Assembly (NCBI GenBank): GCA_027485645.1
Contig: JAIXQR010000005.1
Span: 40,849 to 104,848, forward strand
Source: a bacterium
GTDB lineage: Bacteria > Armatimonadota > Fimbriimonadia > Fimbriimonadales > Fimbriimonadaceae
Direction: 5' to 3'
DNA length: 64,000 nucleotides
Shown here piece after piece: positions 36,740 to 45,038 of the stretch; position 1 is the stretch's first letter; every line of letters begins with the position of its first letter. A program made the translations under genes and the position numbers. The notes beneath the pieces were generated by a model that saw nothing but the letters and a program-made list of their open reading frames with translations, did no database searches and was not told the DNA's origin.

Positions 36740-38209
36740 TTATTTCTCCCAGTGGAGCGTTGCAACTCCGCGGCCCAGAAGCGTGACCGTGCCATCTTTG
36801 ACCTCTCCGAGTTCGCGGAATTTTTCCCCTGCCTCGGTCTCGGTCGAGCGGTAAAGCTTCGGCAACTTGAATCCGGTTGGCGTTGCCGGCAGCTTGAAGG
36901 TCAGCGGCTTAGTTCCCGGATTGACGAGCACCAGTGCCGCCTCGGTGCCATCGTCTTTTCGGTATGCCGAGATTCGTACATCGGCATCCGATGTCGCAGC
37001 CTCAACCCGATGCCAGCCCGCGCCAATGAAGTTGGAGAAATGCTTGACCGCATAGAACCGACCGCGTCGCTCCACGCTTCCATCCTGCAGGTTGTAGTAA
37101 ACAAGCGCGTTTCCAGGCTGATGCACGCCTCGCGCGGCAATCCAGACAAAGTACGCGCTGACGTCGCCGTAAGCGAAAGCATCCGAAATCATGCTGGCCT
37201 GCTGAACCATGTCAACGCCCTCCAGAAACTCGGTTTGCATAAAGGGCTTCTGTCTAGCGGTGTCGCCGTACACCGCTTTCAATCTGGCGAGGGCCGTGCG
37301 GTACTTCGTTGGGGACGCCTCTTCTGCGCCGTTTCCATAAATGTGGAACGAGATGTTCTGCAACAAGCCGAGCGCCTTCTTGCCCGCATCCGTTTCTGGG
37401 TCCAGGTGCCGCTTCACTTGCGAGTCGCCGCTGTCGAGGCGAATTGTAAAGGTCTCTGGCCCGGTGATTCCTGGCATCCCGGCGCCGAACTCCTTCTTGA
37501 GCACAGCATGGGTCGCGGTCAGCGTTTCCGCATATCCGGCCATCTCGTACCCTTCGGGAGACTTCCCTTCCGTCGCAAGGAACTCGCACCCTTCATACGC
37601 CACCGCGATATCGAGCTCGTTTTGCAGCGTGATCAGGTCTGGCAAACGCCCGGTGACCGATTTGAACTTCAGGAGACTGTCCTTCCACCACTCGGCAAAC
37701 TCTCCGTAAACGTACTTTCCGTCTGGCCCGCGCTTCAGGGTGACGTTTGCTAATCCCTTGTCGGTACCGTCCGATCGGCCGCTGAGCAATCCATTGTTCT
37801 TGAGCCGCCCCGGCGGCGACCACGACGTGAAGAGCAGCTTGACCGGTCCCTTTTTGCCTCTGGATGCCGCGTCGCTGTATTTGGTCGCTCCGGCGACGTA
37901 GTCGCGGAGCATGTTCTCAAACGTCGCCTGCTGCCCCGGATAGTCGTGGAAGTTTCGGAGCCGCAGATAGTCGAGCTTTAGATCAGAGAACAATGCGCGA
38001 TAGACGCGATCTCGTTCGCCGTAGGAAAGCAGGGCATCGCCGTTGTAAGTCTGCGTTCCGCCGAAGCCAAGCATTGGTTGATGCGTCTTCGAAAAGTCGA
38101 TCGTAACCGGAATGGGCTCTTGCGGTGCGGGGGTTTGGGGGAGTCCCAGAACGGAAAGAGCGCCAATGGCGAAGGTTCCGCCAGCTAAAAGGTGAGTCAT
38201 CATCGTCAT
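36740..38209 (-). CDS. GH30 endo-xylanase-like glycoside hydrolase
   Basis: 489 residues from ATG at 38209, the most upstream of three ATGs before a signal peptide (HLLAGGTFAIGALSVLGLP). The open frame runs 26 codons further upstream without a better start. TIM-barrel signatures: LGFGGTQTYNGDALLSYGER, FTSWSPPGRLKNNGLLSG, acid/base Glu in LITLQNELDIAVAYE, nucleophile Glu in RQKPFMQTEFLEGVDM. A C-terminal beta domain follows (LVLVNPGTKPLTFKLPAT). GH30 includes glucuronoxylanases and glucosylceramidases; linkage to CE15 favours xylan. Secreted. Confidence 0.85.
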   Translation of the reverse strand: MTMMTHLLAGGTFAIGALSVLGLPQTPAPQEPIPVTIDFSKTHQPMLGFGGTQTYNGDALLSYGERDRVYRALFSDLKLDYLRLRNFHDYPGQQATFENMLRDYVAGATKYSDAASRGKKGPVKLLFTSWSPPGRLKNNGLLSGRSDGTDKGLANVTLKRGPDGKYVYGEFAEWWKDSLLKFKSVTGRLPDLITLQNELDIAVAYEGCEFLATEGKSPEGYEMAGYAETLTATHAVLKKEFGAGMPGITGPETFTIRLDSGDSQVKRHLDPETDAGKKALGLLQNISFHIYGNGAEEASPTKYRTALARLKAVYGDTARQKPFMQTEFLEGVDMVQQASMISDAFAYGDVSAYFVWIAARGVHQPGNALVYYNLQDGSVERRGRFYAVKHFSNFIGAGWHRVEAATSDADVRISAYRKDDGTEAALVLVNPGTKPLTFKLPATPTGFKLPKLYRSTETEAGEKFRELGEVKDGTVTLLGRGVATLHWEK

Positions 38210-38365
38210 CACTTGATCTACCGATACATCATAGCCAGTGCGGCATAGCCCGAGAATATCGATAACTATTTTTCTGCTTTCCGGCACGATTTTTTCGAGC
38301 GCGTGCCCCTAGATTTAGCCTTTAAAATCGACAACATCGGGATTTCCCGATAGACTGTCGGCAAC

Positions 38366-39670
38366 GTGAATAGAAACGAACTTTCCCGTCGTGACGTCCT
38401 CCGTGGCACCGCCGCCGTGGCGGTTGGTGGCCTGCTTGCCAAGGGCTCGGCCGCCGAAAAGCCCGAAGCCGACCGACTGAAGCTCGGCATCATTGGCTGC
38501 GGCGGAAAAGGCTGGAGCGGCATGCAAGATGCTGCCCAGTTCGGTGACGTCGTTGCCATCTGCGACATCGATGCCAAAGAGCGCGCTCGCGGCATGGTCG
38601 AGCACCCGAAGGCGGCAACCTTTGACGACTATCGGCAGATGCTCGAAGCGATGAAAGGCGAAATCAACGCCGTGGTCGTTAGCACTCCCGACCACCACCA
38701 CGCCATCGCAAGCGCACTGGCGATGAAGCAGGGCCTTCACTGCTACTGCGAAAAGCCCCTCACCCGAACAATTTGGGAAGCCCGACAGCTCGCAGAAATC
38801 GCGAAGCGACACCGAGTTGCCACCCAAATGGGCAACCAGAGTACGGCCAGCACCAACATGCGCAAAGCCGCCGCTCACGTTCGCGCCGGAACCTACGGGG
38901 CGGTTAAGGAAGTTCACCTTTGGACCGACCGCGCGGCCGCTTACTGGCGACAGGGCATTCCCCGACCTCCAATCGCGCGCGCACCGAAGACGGTTGACTT
39001 TGACCTATGGCTCGGACCCCGACCGTACCGACCGTACGGCGAGGGCTACCACCCGTTCGCATGGCGCGGATTCTGGGACTTCGGCACCGGCGCCTTGGGC
39101 GACATGGGATGCCACATCTTTAACATGTCCTACATGGCACTCGACCTAAAGGACCCGCTGACCGTACAGGCCGAAACAAGCGGCCACAACCGCGACAGCT
39201 TCCCGGACTGGGCAATTGTCCACTACGAGTTCCCGAAGCGAAAGGACCGCGAGGCCCTGCAGGTTCACTGGTACGACGGCGGCAAGAAGCCGGCGGCCAA
39301 CCTCGCGCCTGGATTCGATTTCGGCGGAAACGGCAGCATCGTGGTCTGCGAAAAGGGCACGATTTACAGCCCAGATGAATCGAACACGCGCTTCCTTCTT
39401 GTTGGCGGCGGAGAGTTGCCAGACATCGAGGTGGAAGAGAGCCCCGGTCACATGGCGGAGTTCGCCCGCGCCGCGCTTGGCGGAAAGCCAGCTCGATCCA
39501 ACATTCCGGAGTACTCCGGTCCGCTCACCGAGACCGTGCTCCTGGGCAACCTCGCCATTTGGGCCGATGGTCCAAAGTTGGAATGGGATGCGAAGGCGAT
39601 GAAAGTAAAAGGGACGAACGAGTTCGATGAACTCATTCGCCCCAAGTTCCGCCCAGGCTGGGCTGTTTAA
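38366..39670 (+). CDS. Tat-exported Gfo/Idh/MocA oxidoreductase
   Basis: 434 residues with a twin-arginine signal (LSRRDVLRGTAAVAVGGLLA). The Rossmann fold begins LKLGIIGCGGKGWSGMQDAA, and the catalytic Lys is in YCEKPLTRTIWEARQLAE. The C-terminal sheet domain has DGGKKPAANLAPGFDF and ends in FRPGWAV. This class uses NAD(P) tightly bound before export. It is a close relative of the gene at 53222-54535. A DUF1080 gene follows in convergent orientation six bases later, which suggests linked 3-keto-sugar chemistry. Confidence 0.93.
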   Translation: MNRNELSRRDVLRGTAAVAVGGLLAKGSAAEKPEADRLKLGIIGCGGKGWSGMQDAAQFGDVVAICDIDAKERARGMVEHPKAATFDDYRQMLEAMKGEINAVVVSTPDHHHAIASALAMKQGLHCYCEKPLTRTIWEARQLAEIAKRHRVATQMGNQSTASTNMRKAAAHVRAGTYGAVKEVHLWTDRAAAYWRQGIPRPPIARAPKTVDFDLWLGPRPYRPYGEGYHPFAWRGFWDFGTGALGDMGCHIFNMSYMALDLKDPLTVQAETSGHNRDSFPDWAIVHYEFPKRKDREALQVHWYDGGKKPAANLAPGFDFGGNGSIVVCEKGTIYSPDESNTRFLLVGGGELPDIEVEESPGHMAEFARAALGGKPARSNIPEYSGPLTETVLLGNLAIWADGPKLEWDAKAMKVKGTNEFDELIRPKFRPGWAV

Positions 39671-39676
39671 GCCAGA

Positions 39677-40336
39677 TTAGCCCTTGATGGGCCGAATCTT
39701 GATATTGCGGAAGGACACGTTACCGTGGTCTCCCTGAATCGCGATTCGGCCCTTTCCGAGCTTGCCAAAGTTTGGATACTGAGCAAACTTGCTCTTGGCC
39801 ACCCGAGCCTTAAAGTCTTCGCTACCGAGAACGTAGTCGTAGTACTTGGTTCCGTTAACCCAGGTGCTGCAGACCTTTGGGCTCACGAGAATACGGAGCT
39901 CGTTCCACTGCCCCGATGGCTTTGCCGTATCGACCGGTGAGCTGTAAAGTTCGTACAGCATACCGGACGTCTGGATGCCTTCCTGCTTCGGGTGATCGTA
40001 CAGCTGAATCTCTGGTCCGCTGTGCCAAACCGCATCGCCGTCATCCGCGACGTGGTACATAACGCCGCTGTTCTGGCCCTTTCCAAGGTTGAATTCGAGC
40101 TTGAGCTCGAACCACTCGAACTTCTCGTCGGAAACGATGTCTCCCGCCGTGCTGGCGTCCGCGATGGTCAGAACGCCATCTTTGATCTGCCAACCTGCGC
40201 TGAGCTTGTCGGACTTAAAGTTCTTCCAACCGGCACTGGTTTTGCCGTCAAATAGGAGTTTCCAACCAGCACGCTTTTCCTCGGCGGTGAGGGTAGGAAT
40301 CTGAGCGAATGCGATAACTGCGACTGCGGCAAGCAT
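39677..40336 (-). CDS. DUF1080 (3-keto-disaccharide hydrolase-like) protein
   Basis: 219 residues. The N-terminus MLAAVAVIAFAQIP is a short signal peptide. The jelly-roll fold of DUF1080 (Pfam PF06439, named 3-keto-disaccharide hydrolase) is clear: WKLLFDGKTSAGWKNF, WFELKLEFNLGKGQNSGVMY, HSGPEIQLYDHPKQEG, SGQWNELRI and GKGRIAIQGDHGNVSFRNIK. Such proteins bind or cleave glycosides whose C3 hydroxyl has been oxidised. The neighbouring Tat Gfo/Idh enzyme could supply that oxidised sugar. Substrate unknown. Confidence 0.9.
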   Translation of the reverse strand: MLAAVAVIAFAQIPTLTAEEKRAGWKLLFDGKTSAGWKNFKSDKLSAGWQIKDGVLTIADASTAGDIVSDEKFEWFELKLEFNLGKGQNSGVMYHVADDGDAVWHSGPEIQLYDHPKQEGIQTSGMLYELYSSPVDTAKPSGQWNELRILVSPKVCSTWVNGTKYYDYVLGSEDFKARVAKSKFAQYPNFGKLGKGRIAIQGDHGNVSFRNIKIRPIKG

Positions 40337-40345
40337 GCACGTATG

Positions 40346-40846
40346 TTAGCGCACCTTCACCATCAGAATCTCATCGTGTGGCTCACCGTTTACAATCATA
40401 AATTGCTTTTCGAAGCTGAACTCCACAAAACCGAGCGACTCGTATAAACGACGAGCCGCCGTATTGTTGGCATTCACCCCGAGATTGAGTTGCAAAACTC
40501 CGGGCCACGTAAATGCGTGCTCGATGGAGGCGGTGATGAGGGCACGCGCGAGGCCCTTTCCACGAAACTCGGGCTGGACATAAACTCCCCAGACCCACGC
40601 CTTGTGTCGTAACCGTGCGGACTTCTCCGTCTCGACTCCCGTGACACCCGCAAGCTTGCCTTCGATGAATGCGCCAAACACCACCGCGCCCTCCTTCGGG
40701 ATCAAACGCGCCGCGACGTCACTTAGCGGCCGATCCACTTCTTCGCTGTGGTCGCTCACGAACGCCGTCGGTTCTTCGAGCAACCCACGGAGCCGCACCG
40801 CCTGAAAAATCTGCGCATCCTCTGGCTCCAAGAGTCGAATCGTCAT
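40346..40846 (-). CDS. GNAT family N-acetyltransferase
   Basis: 166 residues from ATG at 40846. The open frame upstream to 40999 lacks family similarity, so the shorter start is preferred. Motif A is in YVQPEFRGKGLARALITASI, the acetyl-CoA pyrophosphate-binding RGxGxA loop, and the C-terminal part reads NTAARRLYESLGFVEF. The N-terminus MTIRLLEPEDAQIFQAVRLR is typical. It transfers acetyl groups to an unknown amine. Cytoplasmic, ten bases from DUF1080 on the same strand. Confidence 0.88.
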   Translation of the reverse strand: MTIRLLEPEDAQIFQAVRLRGLLEEPTAFVSDHSEEVDRPLSDVAARLIPKEGAVVFGAFIEGKLAGVTGVETEKSARLRHKAWVWGVYVQPEFRGKGLARALITASIEHAFTWPGVLQLNLGVNANNTAARRLYESLGFVEFSFEKQFMIVNGEPHDEILMVKVR

Positions 40847-40866
40847 CTCGGAGCGAAAGGTACCTC

Positions 40867-41460
40867 TCAGAATGTGACGCCGAACGTGAGCGTTAGATCT
40901 TTTGCCGAAACCAGCAGTAAACCAACGGAGTAATCGCCTTTCACGTATTGGACAAACGGATTTTGTGCGCGGCCATCGAATTGATTGCCGATGAACCACT
41001 TTCCGTCGGGGCTGTATTTCGTGCCAAAGACCGTTCGCAATTTCGTCTCGTTCGTTTGTCGAGAGACTCCACCGAAAAGATTGACTCGATTCTCGCCGAA
41101 GCGGAAGTTCTTCTCCAGCGTCACCGCAGCACCGGTCGCACCGGTTTCTTGGCTCTGCAGTCCGTACGACAAGTTAAGCCCGGGCAACTCATCGCGCTCT
41201 AAAACGGCCTGGTAGGCGAACAGCGTACGAACGCCGCGCGAGGAGCCGTGGAAGGTCGCGCCGAGCTGAACGCGCGGGATCGACACATTCCAAAGCGCCG
41301 CACCAACCGAGTTCGCAGTGAAGAACCATTTCTTCGGCGACTCAATTCCGCTTGCGTAGCCATTCGCTACGCAGATTGGACAAAAGACCTTGCTCCCGTC
41401 GGCGAGCGGAATCGGTTCTTGTGGGTTCTGGAGTAGCGCAAAGGGTATGACCGGGAACAT
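40867..41460 (-). CDS. Hypothetical outer-membrane beta-barrel-like protein
   Basis: 197 residues from ATG at 41460 (MFPVIPFALLQNPQEP), giving a plausible short signal sequence. It has two cysteines spaced C-x2-C (VFCPICVANG) and a series of alternating hydrophobic beta strands (LPGLNLSYGLQSQETG, NRVNLFGGVSRQTNETKLRT, YSVGLLLVSAKDLTLTFGVT) ending in phenylalanine, the usual outer-membrane-protein C-terminus. I do not recognise a family. It lies 40 bases after the sugar-dehydrogenase-like gene on the same strand and may be co-expressed. Confidence 0.6.
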   Translation of the reverse strand: MFPVIPFALLQNPQEPIPLADGSKVFCPICVANGYASGIESPKKWFFTANSVGAALWNVSIPRVQLGATFHGSSRGVRTLFAYQAVLERDELPGLNLSYGLQSQETGATGAAVTLEKNFRFGENRVNLFGGVSRQTNETKLRTVFGTKYSPDGKWFIGNQFDGRAQNPFVQYVKGDYSVGLLLVSAKDLTLTFGVTF

Positions 41461-41500
41461 GAAGGCGTAAAGACCCCGGCCCTTGGAAAGGTTCCAGAAA

Positions 41501-43309
41501 TTATCGGCGCGCAGGCAACAAAGAAACTGCCTGAACAATCACGTTTCCGTTCGAGCTCCGATTCGTCCAAGACACCGACAAACGCTGTCCTGGTGACGAT
41601 GCCCGGAAAGTAATTTGGGCGTACCCGTAGAAAGAAGTAGGAAGATTCTTTGCTGGAACCTCGTACTCAGTGGCCGAATCTGAAAGCTTCAATCGCAAGC
41701 GACCGGACGAACCTGCCGCGCCAAGGTAGAAGCGAATCGTTTGCAATGAAGTATCGGCGGCAACGCTAAAGCTAAACCCACCGTCTGTGCCCTGAATCTG
41801 CTTTCCACTGTTCGTATTGCCTCCAGGATAGAAGATGCGCCGGATACGGGAGAGGCCCTTTGTTTCGAAGTCTCCGACTGCCGCGAGTTCCGAGATGATT
41901 CTTGAGCCGGGGTTCTTTACGACGTCCGTGGTGAAAATTGACCACTCTCGTTCCCGATTTCGGCCGATTGTATCGGTTCCTGTCGTTTCCTGAATCACCG
42001 CCTCCACCCAAGAAGTGTTCGTGGGAGGGGTGTGTCGTAACCGATAAATGGTTCCGCTGTAGTCGTCGCTGATCAGCACACCGCCGGTCGGTTCAACTGC
42101 GATATCAACCGGCCGTCCCCACTGGTCCTGACTTTCTTCGTTCAGCCAACCGGTCACAAAGTCGCTGTATCCGAGGAGGTTTTTCGAATCGGCATGGGCG
42201 GGATAGTAAGTGACCTTGTAGCCCGTTTTGGCGCCTCGATTCCAGGAACCATGTAAGGCGACCGCCACACCGTTTCGCCAAGCCGCTGGAGCCTGAGTGC
42301 CTGGGAAGAACGTCACGCCGAGCGGGGCGCTGTGCGCTTGAATGCCCTTCGAAAGACGCGTGAAGTTCACCTGCGGGAAGTTTGCCCAGAGCGGATTATT
42401 ATCAAAGTCCGGATCGTAAGGCGGAAAATTCAAGTGACTGAGCGAGTCCGGACTTGGATTTGCGTATGGCCAGCCATAGTTGGCGCCCTGAGCAACTCGC
42501 GTGAAGCCATCTGGCGGATGGTTGTCGATGTAGCTTCCCACTTCGTACCCGTAATTGCCTGTGGAGTCGTTGTGCGGATACTTCACGTTGTCGCGATGGT
42601 TGATCGTCGCCCAAAGCGTTGTCGTGCCAGGAAAGAACGCTAACCCTTCAGCATTCCGCAATCCACGCGCAAACAAGGTTCGGCCGGTTCCATCGGCGTT
42701 ATATCGATATATGGCACACCTAATCGGGTCGCTCGTTGCGTCTCCTACCCAAGCATTGCTACTACTGGCAATGGAAACATACAACCGATTGGAGGAATCC
42801 AACGCGATGTTCTTTAGCGCATGCCCGTAGTTGCCACCGAGTTCCGGCAAGCTCGAATCGGGAAGGTTATCAATGACGACTTGGCGATTCTGCCCGCTTG
42901 TACTGCCGGTTGTGTAGGTATAGCGAGCGATCCGGTTGGTCTCCGCGATGTACACGTACGTGAATTGGCCGATGGTGTGAAAGACGATGTCGTGCGGCTG
43001 ATTCAGGTCGGTCGCGTAGTCGAAGATGAGCGGATCTGCTCCGGCTTGCGGTCGCACGACGACGACTTTGCCTTCCCACGGCTTCGACACGAAAATGTCG
43101 CCGTTAGGAGCGACGGCCATGAATCGCGCTCCGCCCACCCGGGCTACAACTTCAACGCTCGTATTCGGCGGAACGTTTAGCGTTCGCGGCAGATCGAACG
43201 GCCACCAACGCATGTTCTCCGGAACCGAAACTGGCACCGGCGTCAAGTCCCACTGGGCCGACGCCGCCGCAACCAATCCAAACAACAACAATCCTGCCCA
43301 ACCTTTCAT
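41501..43309 (-). CDS. Secreted PQQ-dependent sugar dehydrogenase-like beta-propeller protein
   Basis: 602 residues from ATG at 43309, with signal peptide MKGWAGLLLFGLVAAASAQW. The propeller repeats are typical of glucose/sorbosone dehydrogenase-like proteins: GGARFMAVAPNGDIFVSK, NQPHDIVF, NIALDSSNRLYVSIAS, ARGLRNAEGLAF, TTLWATINHRDNV, ALHGSWNRGAKTGYKV, and VEPTGGVLISDDYSGTIYRL. A C-terminal beta domain (SFSVAADTSLQTIRFYLGAA) is appended. It may oxidise sugars extracellularly, but PQQ binding is inferred from the fold only. Confidence 0.85.
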   Translation of the reverse strand: MKGWAGLLLFGLVAAASAQWDLTPVPVSVPENMRWWPFDLPRTLNVPPNTSVEVVARVGGARFMAVAPNGDIFVSKPWEGKVVVVRPQAGADPLIFDYATDLNQPHDIVFHTIGQFTYVYIAETNRIARYTYTTGSTSGQNRQVVIDNLPDSSLPELGGNYGHALKNIALDSSNRLYVSIASSSNAWVGDATSDPIRCAIYRYNADGTGRTLFARGLRNAEGLAFFPGTTTLWATINHRDNVKYPHNDSTGNYGYEVGSYIDNHPPDGFTRVAQGANYGWPYANPSPDSLSHLNFPPYDPDFDNNPLWANFPQVNFTRLSKGIQAHSAPLGVTFFPGTQAPAAWRNGVAVALHGSWNRGAKTGYKVTYYPAHADSKNLLGYSDFVTGWLNEESQDQWGRPVDIAVEPTGGVLISDDYSGTIYRLRHTPPTNTSWVEAVIQETTGTDTIGRNREREWSIFTTDVVKNPGSRIISELAAVGDFETKGLSRIRRIFYPGGNTNSGKQIQGTDGGFSFSVAADTSLQTIRFYLGAAGSSGRLRLKLSDSATEYEVPAKNLPTSFYGYAQITFRASSPGQRLSVSWTNRSSNGNVIVQAVSLLPARR

Positions 43310-43397
43310 TTGCAATCACATCAAATCCAAGCTTCACTACTATTATCAGGGATGAAGCCTTAGACCGGCAAGCAATACTTTGAATTTCTTGAATCGG

Positions 43398-43778
43398 TTA
43401 GCCCATCGAATGCAAGCCGACGCGATTCCCTTCCGTGTCGTGGAAGATGGCGAAGAAGCCCATGCCCGGGGCGATTTCGGTTTTGCCTAGTTCAATCTTG
43501 CCCCCGGCTGCCTCAATTCGGCCAAGCACGACGGAAAGGTCCGCTCCGCCGTTCAGATAGACCACCGTTCCTTCAACCGATGGCTGGTGTCCGTCCGCTC
43601 GAATAATCGCGCCGCCGACTCCATTTTCCCGATCGTGAAGTAGGAACCCCATTAAGGTCGTGCCCATCTCCATCACCGGCATGTCGAAGTCGAAGATCGC
43701 GCCGTAAAATGTACGGGCGCGTTCGAAATCGATCGTTGGAATTTCAAACCAAGACAAAGAGTGCTGCGTCATCTCCAT
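43398..43778 (-). CDS. VOC (glyoxalase/bleomycin-resistance fold) protein, intact copy
   Basis: 126 residues: HSLSWFEIPTIDFERARTFY at the start, GVGGAIIRADGHQPSV and AIFHDTEGNRVGLHSMG at the end, the two beta-alpha-beta-beta-beta modules of VOC proteins. The final Glu (DTEGN) is the usual metal ligand. Part of its 5' end is duplicated as a pseudogene at 44816-44959. Cytoplasmic; substrate unknown. It was originally divergent from the FAD/NAD(P) gene now at 44998. Confidence 0.9.
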   Translation of the reverse strand: MEMTQHSLSWFEIPTIDFERARTFYGAIFDFDMPVMEMGTTLMGFLLHDRENGVGGAIIRADGHQPSVEGTVVYLNGGADLSVVLGRIEAAGGKIELGKTEIAPGMGFFAIFHDTEGNRVGLHSMG

Positions 43779-43857
43779 CGGACCATCATAACGGATACAT
43801 CACACTGCGGTAAGTCATGAAAGTCGGAATCATTGGAAGAGGCGCATCGGGAACGCT
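43634..43857. repeat. Left copy of a 224-bp duplicated segment
   Basis: This segment (3' boundary at GGGAACGCT) is repeated at 44816-45038 in direct orientation, nearly identical over its last 170 bases with about six mismatches and more divergent at the left end. It spans the 5' part of the VOC gene, the divergent intergenic region and the first 41 bases of the FAD/NAD(P) gene. It bounds about 960 bases of extra DNA. Confidence 0.9.
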
Positions 43858-43867
43858 TGTGCCGTGA
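43817..43867 (+). pseudogene. Truncated start of the FAD/NAD(P)-binding protein gene
   Basis: ATG at 43817 opens MKVGIIGRGASGTLVP then TGA. The first 14 codons match the intact gene at 44998 except Gly-to-Arg in the dinucleotide-binding loop. The sequence departs from the intact copy after 43857. It is a duplication remnant and probably not functional. Confidence 0.85.
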
Positions 43868-43990
43868 AGTCCGTACGGCCGGTCATTCCCGAACTTGCTG
43901 GCCGGCGTGTCATGACTAGGACATGCAATAAATGAATTCAAGACCGAAGCTTAGCCTGGCTACTTTATTAATAAGAGTATAAATTGGTCA

Positions 43991-44476
43991 ATGCGACAGG
44001 TACCAGGTCCTCCCCCCATGCAACGCGTAATGCCGCCGCCCGGACGAAGAAAGAACGGGACCCCTCCGTGGGTATGGGTAATCGCTGCCAGTGTGATTAT
44101 TTTCTATTTTGTACCCTCGCGAAATGACGGGAAGGACGGTGACCGTATCCAAGAGTCAAATGCCGTCGATTCGAGTACTTCATCCAACAAACAGGTAGGT
44201 TCAGCGCAGATATCGGTGCCGCAGCCGGAATGGGTGAGCGCCGTTGGCAAAATCGAAGCGGGCGTAACTGTCTATTTCCGTAACGATCCAGAAAGCAAAC
44301 CCGAAGCCTGGTTTACAGTTGTTCAACCGTACGTTGACGGGCCAAATGGCCCTCAGATGCTCGTGAAATTTGCCGCTACGGGAGACACAGAATATATGGA
44401 CCGACGGGCGACGATGCGCTCCGAAGCTGCCCTTAGAGGGCAACTCGTAATTCATCGTTCTCAAGCTCGGTTTTAA
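43991..44476 (+). CDS. Hypothetical membrane-anchored protein in inserted segment
   Basis: 161 residues. The N-terminus is proline-rich (MRQVPGPPPMQRVMPPPGRR), followed by one membrane segment (PPWVWVIAASVIIFYFVPSR) and a likely extracytoplasmic domain (EWVSAVGKIEAGVTVYFRND; AWFTVVQPYVDGPNGPQMLV). I do not recognise a family. The gene lies entirely within the DNA between the two duplicated copies, so it arrived or was copied with the insertion. A candidate -10 (TATAAA) is at 43978, and there is no clear ribosome site. Moderately likely to be real, given a coherent membrane-anchor architecture. Confidence 0.55.
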   Translation: MRQVPGPPPMQRVMPPPGRRKNGTPPWVWVIAASVIIFYFVPSRNDGKDGDRIQESNAVDSSTSSNKQVGSAQISVPQPEWVSAVGKIEAGVTVYFRNDPESKPEAWFTVVQPYVDGPNGPQMLVKFAATGDTEYMDRRATMRSEAALRGQLVIHRSQARF

Positions 44477-44815
44477 CGGCTTCGAAAATCGCGTATAAAT
44501 GTTTTATCAATATTAAATTAATATCATTTGATTAAGCTCTATCGCACTTCACGTTCGTAGTAGTGCCACGCAAGCTTTGCCAAATTGGCTTGGATAACTA
44601 CAGCGAGTAACGCGTTTCTTCAAATGGTTCTGAATGAGCAGAGCTTATTTCTGTCGAAGGCTTATATGCAACGAGCCAAGCCCGCCACCCTGTGCTCGCC
44701 AGAAATTAGCCGGCACCATACCGAAGACGAAAAACTGCGCACAGACAACTGTAAAACGTTGACAGCCTCAGGCTAGAGCTTGGTATGACGTGGCTGCCCC
44801 CCCCCGGCTCGCGCA
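44477..44815. other. Gene-poor right part of the inserted segment
   Basis: About 340 bases, AT-rich in its left part. It includes a perfect inverted repeat ATATTAA-A-TTAATAT at 44510-44524 and a run of nine C at 44797-44805 close to the right copy. The only open frame (44585-44776) is short, of odd composition and without a ribosome site. I see no gene or transposase here. Confidence 0.5.
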
Positions 44816-44959
44816 CGTGAAGGAAAATCCCATCAAGTTCGTACACATCTCCATGACCGGCATGTCTAAGTCGAAGATGGCACCGTAAAATGTACGGGCG
44901 CGTTCGAAATCGATCGTTGGAATTTCAAACCAAGACAAAGAGTGCTGCGTCATCTCCAT
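44816..44959 (-). pseudogene. Truncated VOC gene fragment
   Basis: Reads HSLSWFEIPTIDFERARTFY as in the intact gene, then diverges (AIFDLDMPVMEMCTNLMGF) and leaves the family frame. Only about 48 codons match. It is a broken copy of the gene at 43398-43778, produced by the duplication. Confidence 0.85.
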
Positions 44960-45038
44960 CGGACCATCATAACGGATACATCACACTGCGGAAAGTCATG
45001 AAAGTCGGAATCATTGGAGGAGGCGCATCGGGAACGCT
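44816..45038. repeat. Right copy of the duplicated segment
   Basis: Direct repeat of 43634-43857. The junction with the inserted segment lies near CACGTGAAGG at 44815. Here the FAD/NAD(P) gene start is intact while the VOC part is degenerate, the reverse of the left copy. Confidence 0.9.

Noticed and set aside
44585..44776. 63-codon frame in the insertion
   Set aside because: Unusual start, no ribosome site, no recognisable pattern; probably chance.
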